Part shown: positions 1-5,032 of the stretch, piece by piece | Layout of the letters: each line of letters starts with the position of its first letter | Numbering within the stretch: position 1 is the first letter of the stretch | Assembly (NCBI GenBank): GCA_946612055.1 | Contig: CAMOEH010000023.1 | Coordinates: 1 to 5,794, forward strand | Origin: an uncultured Bacillota bacterium | Lineage (GTDB): Bacteria > Bacillota_I > Bacilli_A > RFN20 > CAG-826 | DNA: 5,794 bases | Reading direction: 5' to 3' | The notes under the pieces: model-generated | The model's database searches: none | What the model was told of the DNA's origin: nothing | Seen by the model: the letters and a program-made list of their open reading frames with translations, nothing else | Position numbers and translations under genes: made by a program

Positions 1-1
1 A

Positions 2-784
2 GAATCGCCAGTGATCACAGGGGCCGTCCGTAAAAATTCGCTTGCTTATAAGCTGCTTTATCGCTGGAGCAAGAAAATTTATGAGAAAGCCGATGAAATA
101 TTGGTTTCTTCTCCATCCTTCATTGAATATTTCAAAGAAGTCCTAAAACTTGATGGTCATCCGATTGCTTATGTGCAACAGCCTCCTTTGCTTTGCGAGC
201 AAGTTGGCAAAGATGTGGTTTATCCTTCTGGCCATCATTTTGTCTATGCCGGGAACATTGGAACCATCCAGCTTGTAGAAAACCTAGTGAAGGCGTTCTC
301 TTTAATGGAAAATAAGGAGACTTATCTCCATTTAATTGGGATGGGAAGCAAAGAAACATCCGTAAAAGAATTGATACGTGAACTGAAATTAGAAGACCGT
401 GTTCATTTCTATGGTCCAAAAGCAAGAGGGCTGACCGCGACTTATTACCACAACGCCGACGCTATTATCGTGACCCTTCATGATGGGGGATGGGTTGGCA
501 AGACCATTCCTAACAAATTGACCTCTTCTCTATATTTCGCTCGTCCGATCCTAGCTTGCATCCAAGGGGATGGAAGGAGCGTTCTTGAAGAAGCGGGCGG
601 TTCTATTTTCTCGGAAGACGAAACGCCATCTTCTTTAGCTAAGGCAATGGAAAAGATTGCTTCGATGAGCGAAGAAGAAAAGAATGCATTAGGACGAAAA
701 AACCGTAATTATTTCGATAAGAATTGTTCGTTTGAAGAATGTGTCGAACGCATTAACGAGCATTTAATGAAATCAAAAAATTAA
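2..784 (+). CDS. GT4-like glycosyltransferase, 5'-truncated by the window edge
   Basis: This is the C-terminal 260 residues of a GT-B glycosyltransferase, a cytoplasmic enzyme that moves a sugar from a nucleotide-sugar donor to a glycan or lipid acceptor. The frame is open to the window start and reads ESPVITGAVRK into a typical end-of-N-domain segment (KKIYEKADEILVSSPSF, residues 25-40). The GTG at 11 is therefore internal and not the start. The donor domain begins at FVYAGNIG (80-87), followed by LHLIGMGS (109-116), VHFYGPK (134-140) and KTIPNKLTSSLYFARPILACIQGDG (167-191), which corresponds to the nucleotide-sugar site of WbuB/WcaI-type GT4 enzymes. No membrane helix is visible. Its stop codon lies inside the 3' end of the opposing glycosyltransferase gene (32-bp overlap). 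The fold call is firm; the sugar and acceptor are unknown. A capsule or exopolysaccharide role is inferred from two neighbouring glycosyltransferases. Confidence 0.88.
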   Translation, partial: ESPVITGAVRKNSLAYKLLYRWSKKIYEKADEILVSSPSFIEYFKEVLKLDGHPIAYVQQPPLLCEQVGKDVVYPSGHHFVYAGNIGTIQLVENLVKAFSLMENKETYLHLIGMGSKETSVKELIRELKLEDRVHFYGPKARGLTATYYHNADAIIVTLHDGGWVGKTIPNKLTSSLYFARPILACIQGDGRSVLEEAGGSIFSEDETPSSLAKAMEKIASMSEEEKNALGRKNRNYFDKNCSFEECVERINEHLMKSKN

Positions 785-1913
785 CAATGTCATTTCCAAC
801 GGCCTGCAGACCAAAGGAAGCAAAGACTTTTTCGACATCTACGTTATTTTTTAGTCCCGTGAATTTTTTCTTGGAATTGAGGTGCTCTTTGAAGAAGGAA
901 GCCAAGCTTTCTGTAACGTCTCCTTCCTTATTCGAGATGAGGTTCCAAGACTCTTCAAACAAAGGGGTAAGAGCAGAGGAATAAGTCGCGGCCATAGGCA
1001 CCGGGAAGGAAAGATATTCGAGATCTTTAGAAGGCACGGATACAAGATCTAATTTCGAATTAAAGAACCTTGGATTGACGTTCAAGGAAGCGTGAGATTC
1101 GTATTGATAATTCTCTTCCTTCGAAATCTGGCCTAAGAAATAGATTCGCTTTTTCGCCAAAGCGGATGGATTTAAGAATTTCTCATAGGGACCATGGCCC
1201 GAAATAACAAGATCATAATCAGGTTTTGCGGACAAATATGCGTCAATTAAGGCTTTTACGCCATCTTTGATATATAAGGCTCCTCCGTAGTAGATATATG
1301 GTTTTTCGTGTGGATTTCTATCGGATGAGAAGCGTTCAACAATGCCGGATTTCACGAGATACGGTGCCTGGCTTTTGTTGAATAAATTGACAAGGCCATT
1401 AGTCAAGCAAACATAACCATCGGCATGGGCAGATAACTTTTTGATGTTACGGATATATTTTGGGGTGACACCGCTGATATTTTTCGGGTCATCGGTGCAG
1501 ATTGCGATGCGTTTTATCCCCAAAGCGGAGGCAGCTTTTTTTGCCGCTTTTGCTAGATGAAAATTTAAAGAATCGTAGAGCAAATAGGTATCGCTTGGAT
1601 TGGCGTTGCTGAATTGTTTTTGGATGCGCTTAGCAATGATTTTTCCTTGTGAAAGGTAACGCCTTATCTTCCCTTGTAATGGCGAGTGGTAAACGAAATC
1701 GGTAGGGCCAAAAGGATCGAATTCTTTTTCTTCGATGATGCCTTCGTTGTTGGGGATTAGGCTCTGGATTGATACATTGGCGTAATTCGATAAAGCCGCG
1801 ATCATCTTGCCATGGAAATTTTGCCCAGCGGGGTTGGGCTTATTAAAAGCTCGCTGCACCAAGGTGGCGAAATCATGTTCATCAATATAGTTGGTTAAAT
1901 AAATGATGTTCAT
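753..1913 (-). CDS. GT-B glycosyltransferase (GT4-like), second gene of a minus-strand pair
   Basis: This complete 386-residue protein has the usual length of a GT4-type glycosyltransferase. The N-domain opens with MNIIYLTNYI and a QRAFNKPNPAGQNFH stretch (20-34), which resembles the acceptor-side glycine loop of this family. CTDDPKNISG (139-148) and HADGYVCLT (163-171) end the N-domain. The donor domain runs from YIYYGGALYIKDG (206-218) through DLVISGHGPY (234-243) and IYFLGQISKEE (257-267) to DLVSVPSKDLEYLSFPVPMAAT (289-310), where the SKxxEY segment occupies the nucleotide-sugar position. There is no membrane segment. Its ATG overlaps the TGA of the upstream glycosyltransferase as ATGA (1910-1913), so translational coupling is likely. 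A GGAG lies about 14 nt upstream of the start, further than optimal. The 3' end converges on and overlaps the plus-strand glycosyltransferase. Substrates are not identifiable; a surface-glycan role is inferred. Confidence 0.88.
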   Translation of the reverse strand: MNIIYLTNYIDEHDFATLVQRAFNKPNPAGQNFHGKMIAALSNYANVSIQSLIPNNEGIIEEKEFDPFGPTDFVYHSPLQGKIRRYLSQGKIIAKRIQKQFSNANPSDTYLLYDSLNFHLAKAAKKAASALGIKRIAICTDDPKNISGVTPKYIRNIKKLSAHADGYVCLTNGLVNLFNKSQAPYLVKSGIVERFSSDRNPHEKPYIYYGGALYIKDGVKALIDAYLSAKPDYDLVISGHGPYEKFLNPSALAKKRIYFLGQISKEENYQYESHASLNVNPRFFNSKLDLVSVPSKDLEYLSFPVPMAATYSSALTPLFEESWNLISNKEGDVTESLASFFKEHLNSKKKFTGLKNNVDVEKVFASFGLQAVGNDIVNFLISLNAR

Positions 1914-3004
1914 TGTTGATGAAGAAGCTCCTGAAAATATTCAAAATGCACTTTTGCCGAGTGTTCGATGGTGTTGGTTTGAGCAAGTTCGGATGCTTTT
2001 ATGGCCATCTCCTCATTTAAAGAATTGGCCGCTTTAACAATTTCTTCTTCATCGAGGTTGACTAAGAAACCATTGATTCCGGATTGAATCAATTGGGTCG
2101 CCGAATTGGATCCTTTGCTTGCAATGACGGGGATGCCTTGGGTCAATGCTTCATTGATGACGTGACCATAGATATCCTCTTTCGAGAGGAAGATAAAGGC
2201 ATCACAGCAAGAGAAAAAAGAAAGCAAATCGGCGTGCTTCATAAATGGGTGAAGACAAACGTTCTTAAGTCCCAATTCCCGAATTGTGGCTTCGTATTGG
2301 CTTTTTAATGGACCCTCGCCAACGATATACAAAACATAATCTTCGGGCATCTTGGGCCAAATTCGAATCAATTGCTCAAAATTTTTCCGAGGGATGAATT
2401 GTCCAGTTGAGACGAAGACCTTCTTCCCTTGAATGCCAAATTTCTTTCTTAGAACATTTTTTTCTTCTAAAGGAAGCGGTGCTTTCAGAACCTCTTTTTC
2501 AAAAACGGTCGAATAGGGATAAAAGGCAATTTTGCTTTCTTCCGCGCCATAATGGGTCAAATAGGCTTTGGAACTTTCTTCCGGGGCAAGATAGTAATCG
2601 GCATTAGAAATATATTTACGTTTCAGCTTGGCTTTCCAATTGGCTTCTTTTTTGGGGACAATGCCGCCATTGATATAGAAAAGATAAGGAATGTGATGCT
2701 TGCGGCAATAGGAAATTGTCCTTCTCTCGGTTAGCGTTCTCCATCCATTGATAACAACTAAGTCAAATTGTTTCTTCTTTAAAAATTTAATAGGGACGTG
2801 CGTGTAATTATCAATGCCACCAAGATAAATGGAATTGGCGATGGTTTCATGATAATTGATTGCTTTTTGGGAATAGAAAGTCGCGTTTCTCCCTTTTTCG
2901 CGATGACGTTCGAAAACGACGGTAAGGTCGACAAGTTTTCCCAAGACGTTGAAGAAATCGACTTTGTAAGGTGCGGGATGGTTGAAAACCCAAAAGACTT
3001 TCAT
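1910..3004 (-). CDS. GT4-family glycosyltransferase, first gene of a minus-strand pair
   Basis: This is a complete 364-residue GT-B glycosyltransferase. The N-domain starts MKVFWVFNHPAPYKVDFFN (1-19), typical of GT4 enzymes of polysaccharide clusters, and ends with NADYYLAPEESSKAYL (134-149). The donor domain contains VFVSTGQFIPRKNFEQLI (196-213), LYIVGEGPLK (225-234) and VCLHPFMKHADLLSFFSCCDAFIFLS (249-274). The catalytic-site segment is KEDIYGHVINEALTQGIPVIAS (275-296), a D/E-x7-E variant: D277 and E285 have the family spacing, with E276 just before. The start at 3004 is supported by the first beta-strand and by a -10 box six bases upstream; there is no Shine-Dalgarno site, so a leaderless message is likely. 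It overlaps the next gene by 4 bp and is divergent from ung with a 36-bp gap. It probably adds a sugar to a surface glycan; specificity is unknown. Confidence 0.92.
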   Translation of the reverse strand: MKVFWVFNHPAPYKVDFFNVLGKLVDLTVVFERHREKGRNATFYSQKAINYHETIANSIYLGGIDNYTHVPIKFLKKKQFDLVVINGWRTLTERRTISYCRKHHIPYLFYINGGIVPKKEANWKAKLKRKYISNADYYLAPEESSKAYLTHYGAEESKIAFYPYSTVFEKEVLKAPLPLEEKNVLRKKFGIQGKKVFVSTGQFIPRKNFEQLIRIWPKMPEDYVLYIVGEGPLKSQYEATIRELGLKNVCLHPFMKHADLLSFFSCCDAFIFLSKEDIYGHVINEALTQGIPVIASKGSNSATQLIQSGINGFLVNLDEEEIVKAANSLNEEMAIKASELAQTNTIEHSAKVHFEYFQELLHQQ

Positions 3005-3039
3005 AGTCGTATTATCTCATTTTTCTTTTATAATGTGGC
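3004..3039 (-). promoter_or_regulatory. Predicted promoter of the minus-strand glycosyltransferase pair
   Basis: Read on the minus strand, GATAAT (3016-3011) is preceded by TG one base away (TGAGATAAT), an extended -10 element. Seventeen bases further upstream lies a poor -35 (GCCACA, 3039-3034, 3 of 6 matches). Exactly six bases separate the -10 from the ATG, so position +1 falls on the A of the start codon at 3004. No purine-rich ribosome site is present between them. Inference: leaderless transcription start, partly overlapping the ung promoter. Confidence 0.55.
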
Positions 3040-3041
3040 GA
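3006..3041 (+). promoter_or_regulatory. Predicted ung promoter with a start site on the ATG
   Basis: A perfect TATAAT lies at 3029-3034. Six bases (GTGGCG) separate it from the ATG at 3041, which puts the expected transcription start on the start codon itself. No Shine-Dalgarno sequence occurs upstream of this ATG. No good -35 is visible at 16-18 bp spacing (GTCGTA at 3006-3011 matches 2 of 6). The strong -10 could compensate, or an activator could be needed. The region coincides with the -10 of the divergent glycosyltransferase promoter. Confidence 0.5.
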
Positions 3042-3706
3042 TGGAAAAGGCATGGTCTTCTTTCTTTGCTTCGATTAAAAGCAAGCCTTATTCGCTTTCT
3101 CTGCACCATTTTTTGGATGAAGAATATGCCAAATATACGGTTTATCCGCCGCGGCAATTGATGTTTTCCGCTTTCGCTAAAACCGATCCAAAATCATTAA
3201 AAGCCATCATCATTGGCCAAGATCCATATCACGAGCCTGGACAAGCTATGGGAATGTCCTTTTCGGTTCCTAAAGGCTGCCCTTTGCCTCCCTCTTTGCT
3301 CAATATTTATAAAGAAATAGAAAACGACCTCGGGGTCAAAATGAATTACCAAAATGGCGATCTATCTTATTTGGCCGAACAAGGAGTGCTTCTTCTCAAT
3401 GCATATTTGACCGTAAGGAAAGGAGAGCCTCTTTCTCATCGGAGGGAAGAATATGACTCCTTTGTCGATGATGTCTTGTCTTATTTGGATACAATCGATA
3501 CCCCGATGGTGTTCTTGCTTTGGGGAGGCTTTGCCAAACGCTACCAAAGCAAAATCAACAATCCCCATCATTTGATTTTGACTTCCGTTCATCCTTCGCC
3601 TTTATCTGCCAATCGAGGCGGATGGTTTGGGAAGCATCTATTTAGTCAGACCAACGCTTTTCTTGAGAAAAACGGGAGAAACCCTATTGACTGGTGCAAT
3701 AAATAG
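3041..3706 (+). CDS. ung: Uracil-DNA glycosylase, family 1
   Basis: The enzyme removes uracil from DNA (from cytosine deamination or dUMP misincorporation) by cleaving the N-glycosidic bond, starting base-excision repair. All family-1 signatures are present in the 221-residue product: GQDPYH at 59-64 with the water-activating D61, GMSFSVP (71-77) in the uracil pocket, GVLLLNAYLTVR (115-126) with N120 for uracil recognition, and HPSPLSANRG (184-193) with the catalytic H184 and the DNA-intercalating loop. Length matches the usual 215-230 residues. The ATG at 3041 is chosen because MEKAWSSFF matches the normal Ung N-terminus; the frame stays open back to 2798, but that stretch is antisense to the neighbouring gene and unlike Ung. 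A GTG at 3035 would add two residues but overlaps the promoter spacer. It is probably translated from a leaderless message. It has no functional link to the glycosyltransferases. Confidence 0.97.
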   Translation: MEKAWSSFFASIKSKPYSLSLHHFLDEEYAKYTVYPPRQLMFSAFAKTDPKSLKAIIIGQDPYHEPGQAMGMSFSVPKGCPLPPSLLNIYKEIENDLGVKMNYQNGDLSYLAEQGVLLLNAYLTVRKGEPLSHRREEYDSFVDDVLSYLDTIDTPMVFLLWGGFAKRYQSKINNPHHLILTSVHPSPLSANRGGWFGKHLFSQTNAFLEKNGRNPIDWCNK

Positions 3707-3714
3707 AGTAGATT
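3687..3714 (+). promoter_or_regulatory. Candidate promoter for the TPP-riboswitch transcript, inside the ung 3' end
   Basis: TTGACT (3687-3692, 5 of 6 to consensus) lies 16 bp before TAGATT (3709-3714, 4 of 6). The predicted start is near 3721, at the 5' edge of the riboswitch, so the -35 and spacer lie in the last ung codons and stop. A start this late would cut into one possible P1 stem (3715-3718 with 3805-3808), so the exact start is uncertain. Read-through from ung is also possible, since no terminator is seen between the genes. Confidence 0.45.
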
Positions 3715-3808
3715 GATTACATCCGGAGCTGGCCAATTAGCCGGCTGAGAGGAACCGTGATCCGGTTCGACGGCACCTGATCCAGGCAATGCTGGCGTAG
3801 GAACGATC
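3715..3808 (+). promoter_or_regulatory. TPP riboswitch aptamer (THI element)
   Basis: The RNA binds thiamin pyrophosphate and controls the transporter gene downstream. Conserved parts are in order: P3 stem CTGGC (3729-3733) with GCCGG (3740-3744), the pyrimidine-sensing CTGAGA (3745-3750), the pyrophosphate-arm CCTGATCCAG (3776-3785), hairpin CCAG/CTGG (3782-3785 with 3792-3795) around GCAATG, and GCGTAGG (3795-3801). P2 can form from CCGGA (3723-3727) and TCCGG (3761-3765). A competing perfect hairpin, GAACCG (3752-3757) with CGGTTC (3763-3768), may instead be an accessory P3a stem. P1 is unclear; GATT (3715-3718) with GATC (3805-3808) is one option. The J2/4 region (about 3766-3775) departs from the common UUUGAA form. 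The location directly ahead of a ThiT-like gene agrees with the identification. Confidence 0.93.
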
Positions 3809-3841
3809 GCTTTTTGCCTTCAGGTATGTCTTCTTGGAGGT
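3775..3841 (+). promoter_or_regulatory. Riboswitch expression platform with a ribosome-site sequestering hairpin
   Basis: Two mutually exclusive structures are visible. Without TPP, ACCTGA (3775-3780) can pair with TCAGGT (3820-3825), and AGGCAA (3784-3789) with TTGCCT (3814-3819). Together these give a 12-bp helix with a 3-nt bulge that destroys the aptamer core and leaves the ribosome site free. With TPP bound, 3816-3824 is released and can pair with 3833-3841, giving nine consecutive pairs (three G-U) and an 8-nt loop that bury GGAGG at 3836-3840. No GC-rich hairpin followed by a U-run is seen, so control is predicted to be translational. The pairings are read from the sequence; the switching is inferred. 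Confidence 0.72.
3836..3840 (+). promoter_or_regulatory. Ribosome binding site of the thiamin transporter gene
   Basis: GGAGG lies eight bases (TCTTTTTT) before the ATG at 3849. It fixes this start: the upstream in-frame TTG at 3834 overlaps the site itself and has no ribosome site of its own. The GGAGG is the predicted target of the riboswitch hairpin. Confidence 0.88.
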
Positions 3842-3848
3842 CTTTTTT

Positions 3849-4982
3849 ATGGAAGAACAAGTCACTTCACAAGTTCAGGAAAAACCGGCTTCGTCAAAAG
3901 AAAGTGGCCTTTTGAACTTTTTCAAAAAGTGGGGATGGCTTTTGGCAGTTGGCTTTGGAATCGCGGCCATTGCCTTTATGTTCGCACCCATGATTCATTA
4001 TGAAATCCGCGAAGCAGTTTATGATGCGGCAGGGGAGAGAGTCTTCAAAGAAGATTTCGTCTACTCCATGCATCTTTACGATTATTTCTCCAATTCTTTC
4101 CCTTTGAATTGGACAAGCATCGTTACCTTGGCGTTCTTGCTACTTGGGGTTTCTTTCGCGATCGTTAGCCGATTCCATAAAGATTTTTCGATTGCCGCGG
4201 CTTTAGCGTTTTTGCTTTCGATATGTTTCTTGCTTCTAGCAAAAGAATTCTTCCAAGCCGAAGAAAATGCCGTGATGGATCACGCCTTGATTGCCCCGAT
4301 AGATCACGTCATTGCCGAAGGTGAATATCAGGATAATTCGTTGCATGGCGTCTCCTTGGCCTGGGGAAGCGCGTTGTCGATTACCTTCTCTGCGCTTGCT
4401 TTCGCGGCTGCGACAAACCATTCCTTTACCGAGGACACTTTCAATGTTCGCGATATTGCCGAAGATGCCGTCTTAATTGCCATGGCCTTCGGCTTGAACT
4501 TCCTTAAAATCCCCGTTGGAGCTACGGGAGGATCGGTTAATTTCCAGATGCTTCCTTTGATGGTTATCGCCATAAGGAAAGGCCCCGTGCATGGGTTTTT
4601 ATGTGGTGGAATCATCTATGGCTTATTGACCTGCCTTACCGATGGCTATGGATTTGCTTGCTACCCGTTTGATTATTTGATTGGGTTTGGTTCGGTTGCC
4701 GTTTTGGGCTTCTTCCGAAACCTCATTTTGCCAAAGGACGCGAATGGGTATAACGTGAAGAGCATGCTTTTCTTGCTTTTAGGAGGAGTTCTTTCCACCT
4801 TTGTCCGTTTTGCTGGATCAAACATTTCTTCCATGGTTGTTTATGGCTATACCTTGAAAGCCGCTCTTGCATACAATTCGTTCTACATCCCTCTTTCTGG
4901 CGCGATTTCCTTTGGGATGCTCATCGCCTTATATGGCCCACTTGTGAAATTAAACCAACGCTTCAACGTCTCGAGACATTGA
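3849..4982 (+). CDS. thiT: ThiT-like thiamin ECF-transporter S-component with an extra N-terminal four-helix membrane domain
   Basis: This 377-residue membrane protein is predicted to bind thiamin or a related precursor outside the cell and to work with a shared energy-coupling module (EcfA/A'/T), which is not in this window. Residues about 198-370 are a ThiT (YuaJ) domain: AVLIA (207-211) gives the AxxxA EcfT-contact motif, followed by GGSVNFQMLPLMVIAIRKGP (227-246), FLCGGIIYGLL (250-260), the FDYL segment (274-277) and AYNSFY (341-346). Typical ThiT proteins have about 180-200 residues, so residues 1-197 are an addition: a charged N-terminus, helices near 28-48, 89-107, 113-134 and 166-188, and two outward loops (49-88 and an acidic 135-165). 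Against lactococcal ThiT, the thiamin-contact Glu84 aligns with D275 and His125 with S324, while Asn151 is kept as N343. The TPP riboswitch supports a thiamin-pathway substrate; the exact one is uncertain. HMP or thiazole uptake is an alternative. Confidence 0.86.
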   Translation: MEEQVTSQVQEKPASSKESGLLNFFKKWGWLLAVGFGIAAIAFMFAPMIHYEIREAVYDAAGERVFKEDFVYSMHLYDYFSNSFPLNWTSIVTLAFLLLGVSFAIVSRFHKDFSIAAALAFLLSICFLLLAKEFFQAEENAVMDHALIAPIDHVIAEGEYQDNSLHGVSLAWGSALSITFSALAFAAATNHSFTEDTFNVRDIAEDAVLIAMAFGLNFLKIPVGATGGSVNFQMLPLMVIAIRKGPVHGFLCGGIIYGLLTCLTDGYGFACYPFDYLIGFGSVAVLGFFRNLILPKDANGYNVKSMLFLLLGGVLSTFVRFAGSNISSMVVYGYTLKAALAYNSFYIPLSGAISFGMLIALYGPLVKLNQRFNVSRH

Positions 4983-4986
4983 TTTC

Positions 4987-5015
4987 TTTATAAGAAAAGA
5001 AGAGACCTCTATAAT
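4987..5015 (+). promoter_or_regulatory. Predicted sigma-A-type promoter of the DUF3137-like gene
   Basis: TTTATA (4987-4992, 4 of 6 to TTGACA) and a perfect TATAAT (5010-5015) are separated by exactly 17 bp. The expected start near 5021-5022 gives a leader of only about 11 nt that begins at the GGAGG itself. This suggests the gene can be expressed independently of the riboswitch-controlled transporter. An A/T inverted repeat (4983-4997) covers the -35. Confidence 0.68.
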
Positions 5016-5019
5016 ATTC

Positions 5020-5025
5020 GGGAGG
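5020..5025 (+). promoter_or_regulatory. Ribosome binding site of the DUF3137-like gene
   Basis: GGGAGG lies seven bases before the ATG at 5033 and is the only good ribosome site nearby. It fixes the start of the last gene and lies at or just after the predicted transcription start. Confidence 0.85.
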
Positions 5026-5032
5026 TAAATTT

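Noticed and set aside
132..425. 97-codon minus-strand open frame
   Set aside because: It lies fully inside the plus-strand glycosyltransferase, has no ribosome site and shows no protein-like pattern.
751..769. CATTAA/TTAATG hairpin at the convergent gene ends as a bidirectional terminator
   Set aside because: The stem is all A/T except one pair and is not followed by a T-run on either strand.
2798..3040. In-frame 5' extension of ung giving a 302-residue reading frame
   Set aside because: The extra residues are antisense to the glycosyltransferase, do not resemble Ung, and would pass through the predicted promoter. The family's normal N-terminus begins at 3041.
3801..3815. Possible intrinsic terminator ending in TTTTT after the aptamer
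   Set aside because: No GC-rich stem precedes the T-run; CGATCG is only a self-palindrome. The T-run is partly used in the anti-aptamer helix, and control looks translational.
3834..3848. TTG start adding five residues to the transporter
   Set aside because: The codon overlaps the GGAGG that serves the ATG at 3849 and has no ribosome site of its own.
3826..3918. Short upstream frame starting with the ATG in the riboswitch hairpin loop, out of frame with the transporter
   Set aside because: It has no properly spaced ribosome site and overlaps the transporter start. The ATG is better explained as loop sequence of the sequestering hairpin.
4328..4615. 95-codon minus-strand open frame
   Set aside because: It is a shadow of the ThiT domain coding sequence, with no ribosome site or recognisable motif.
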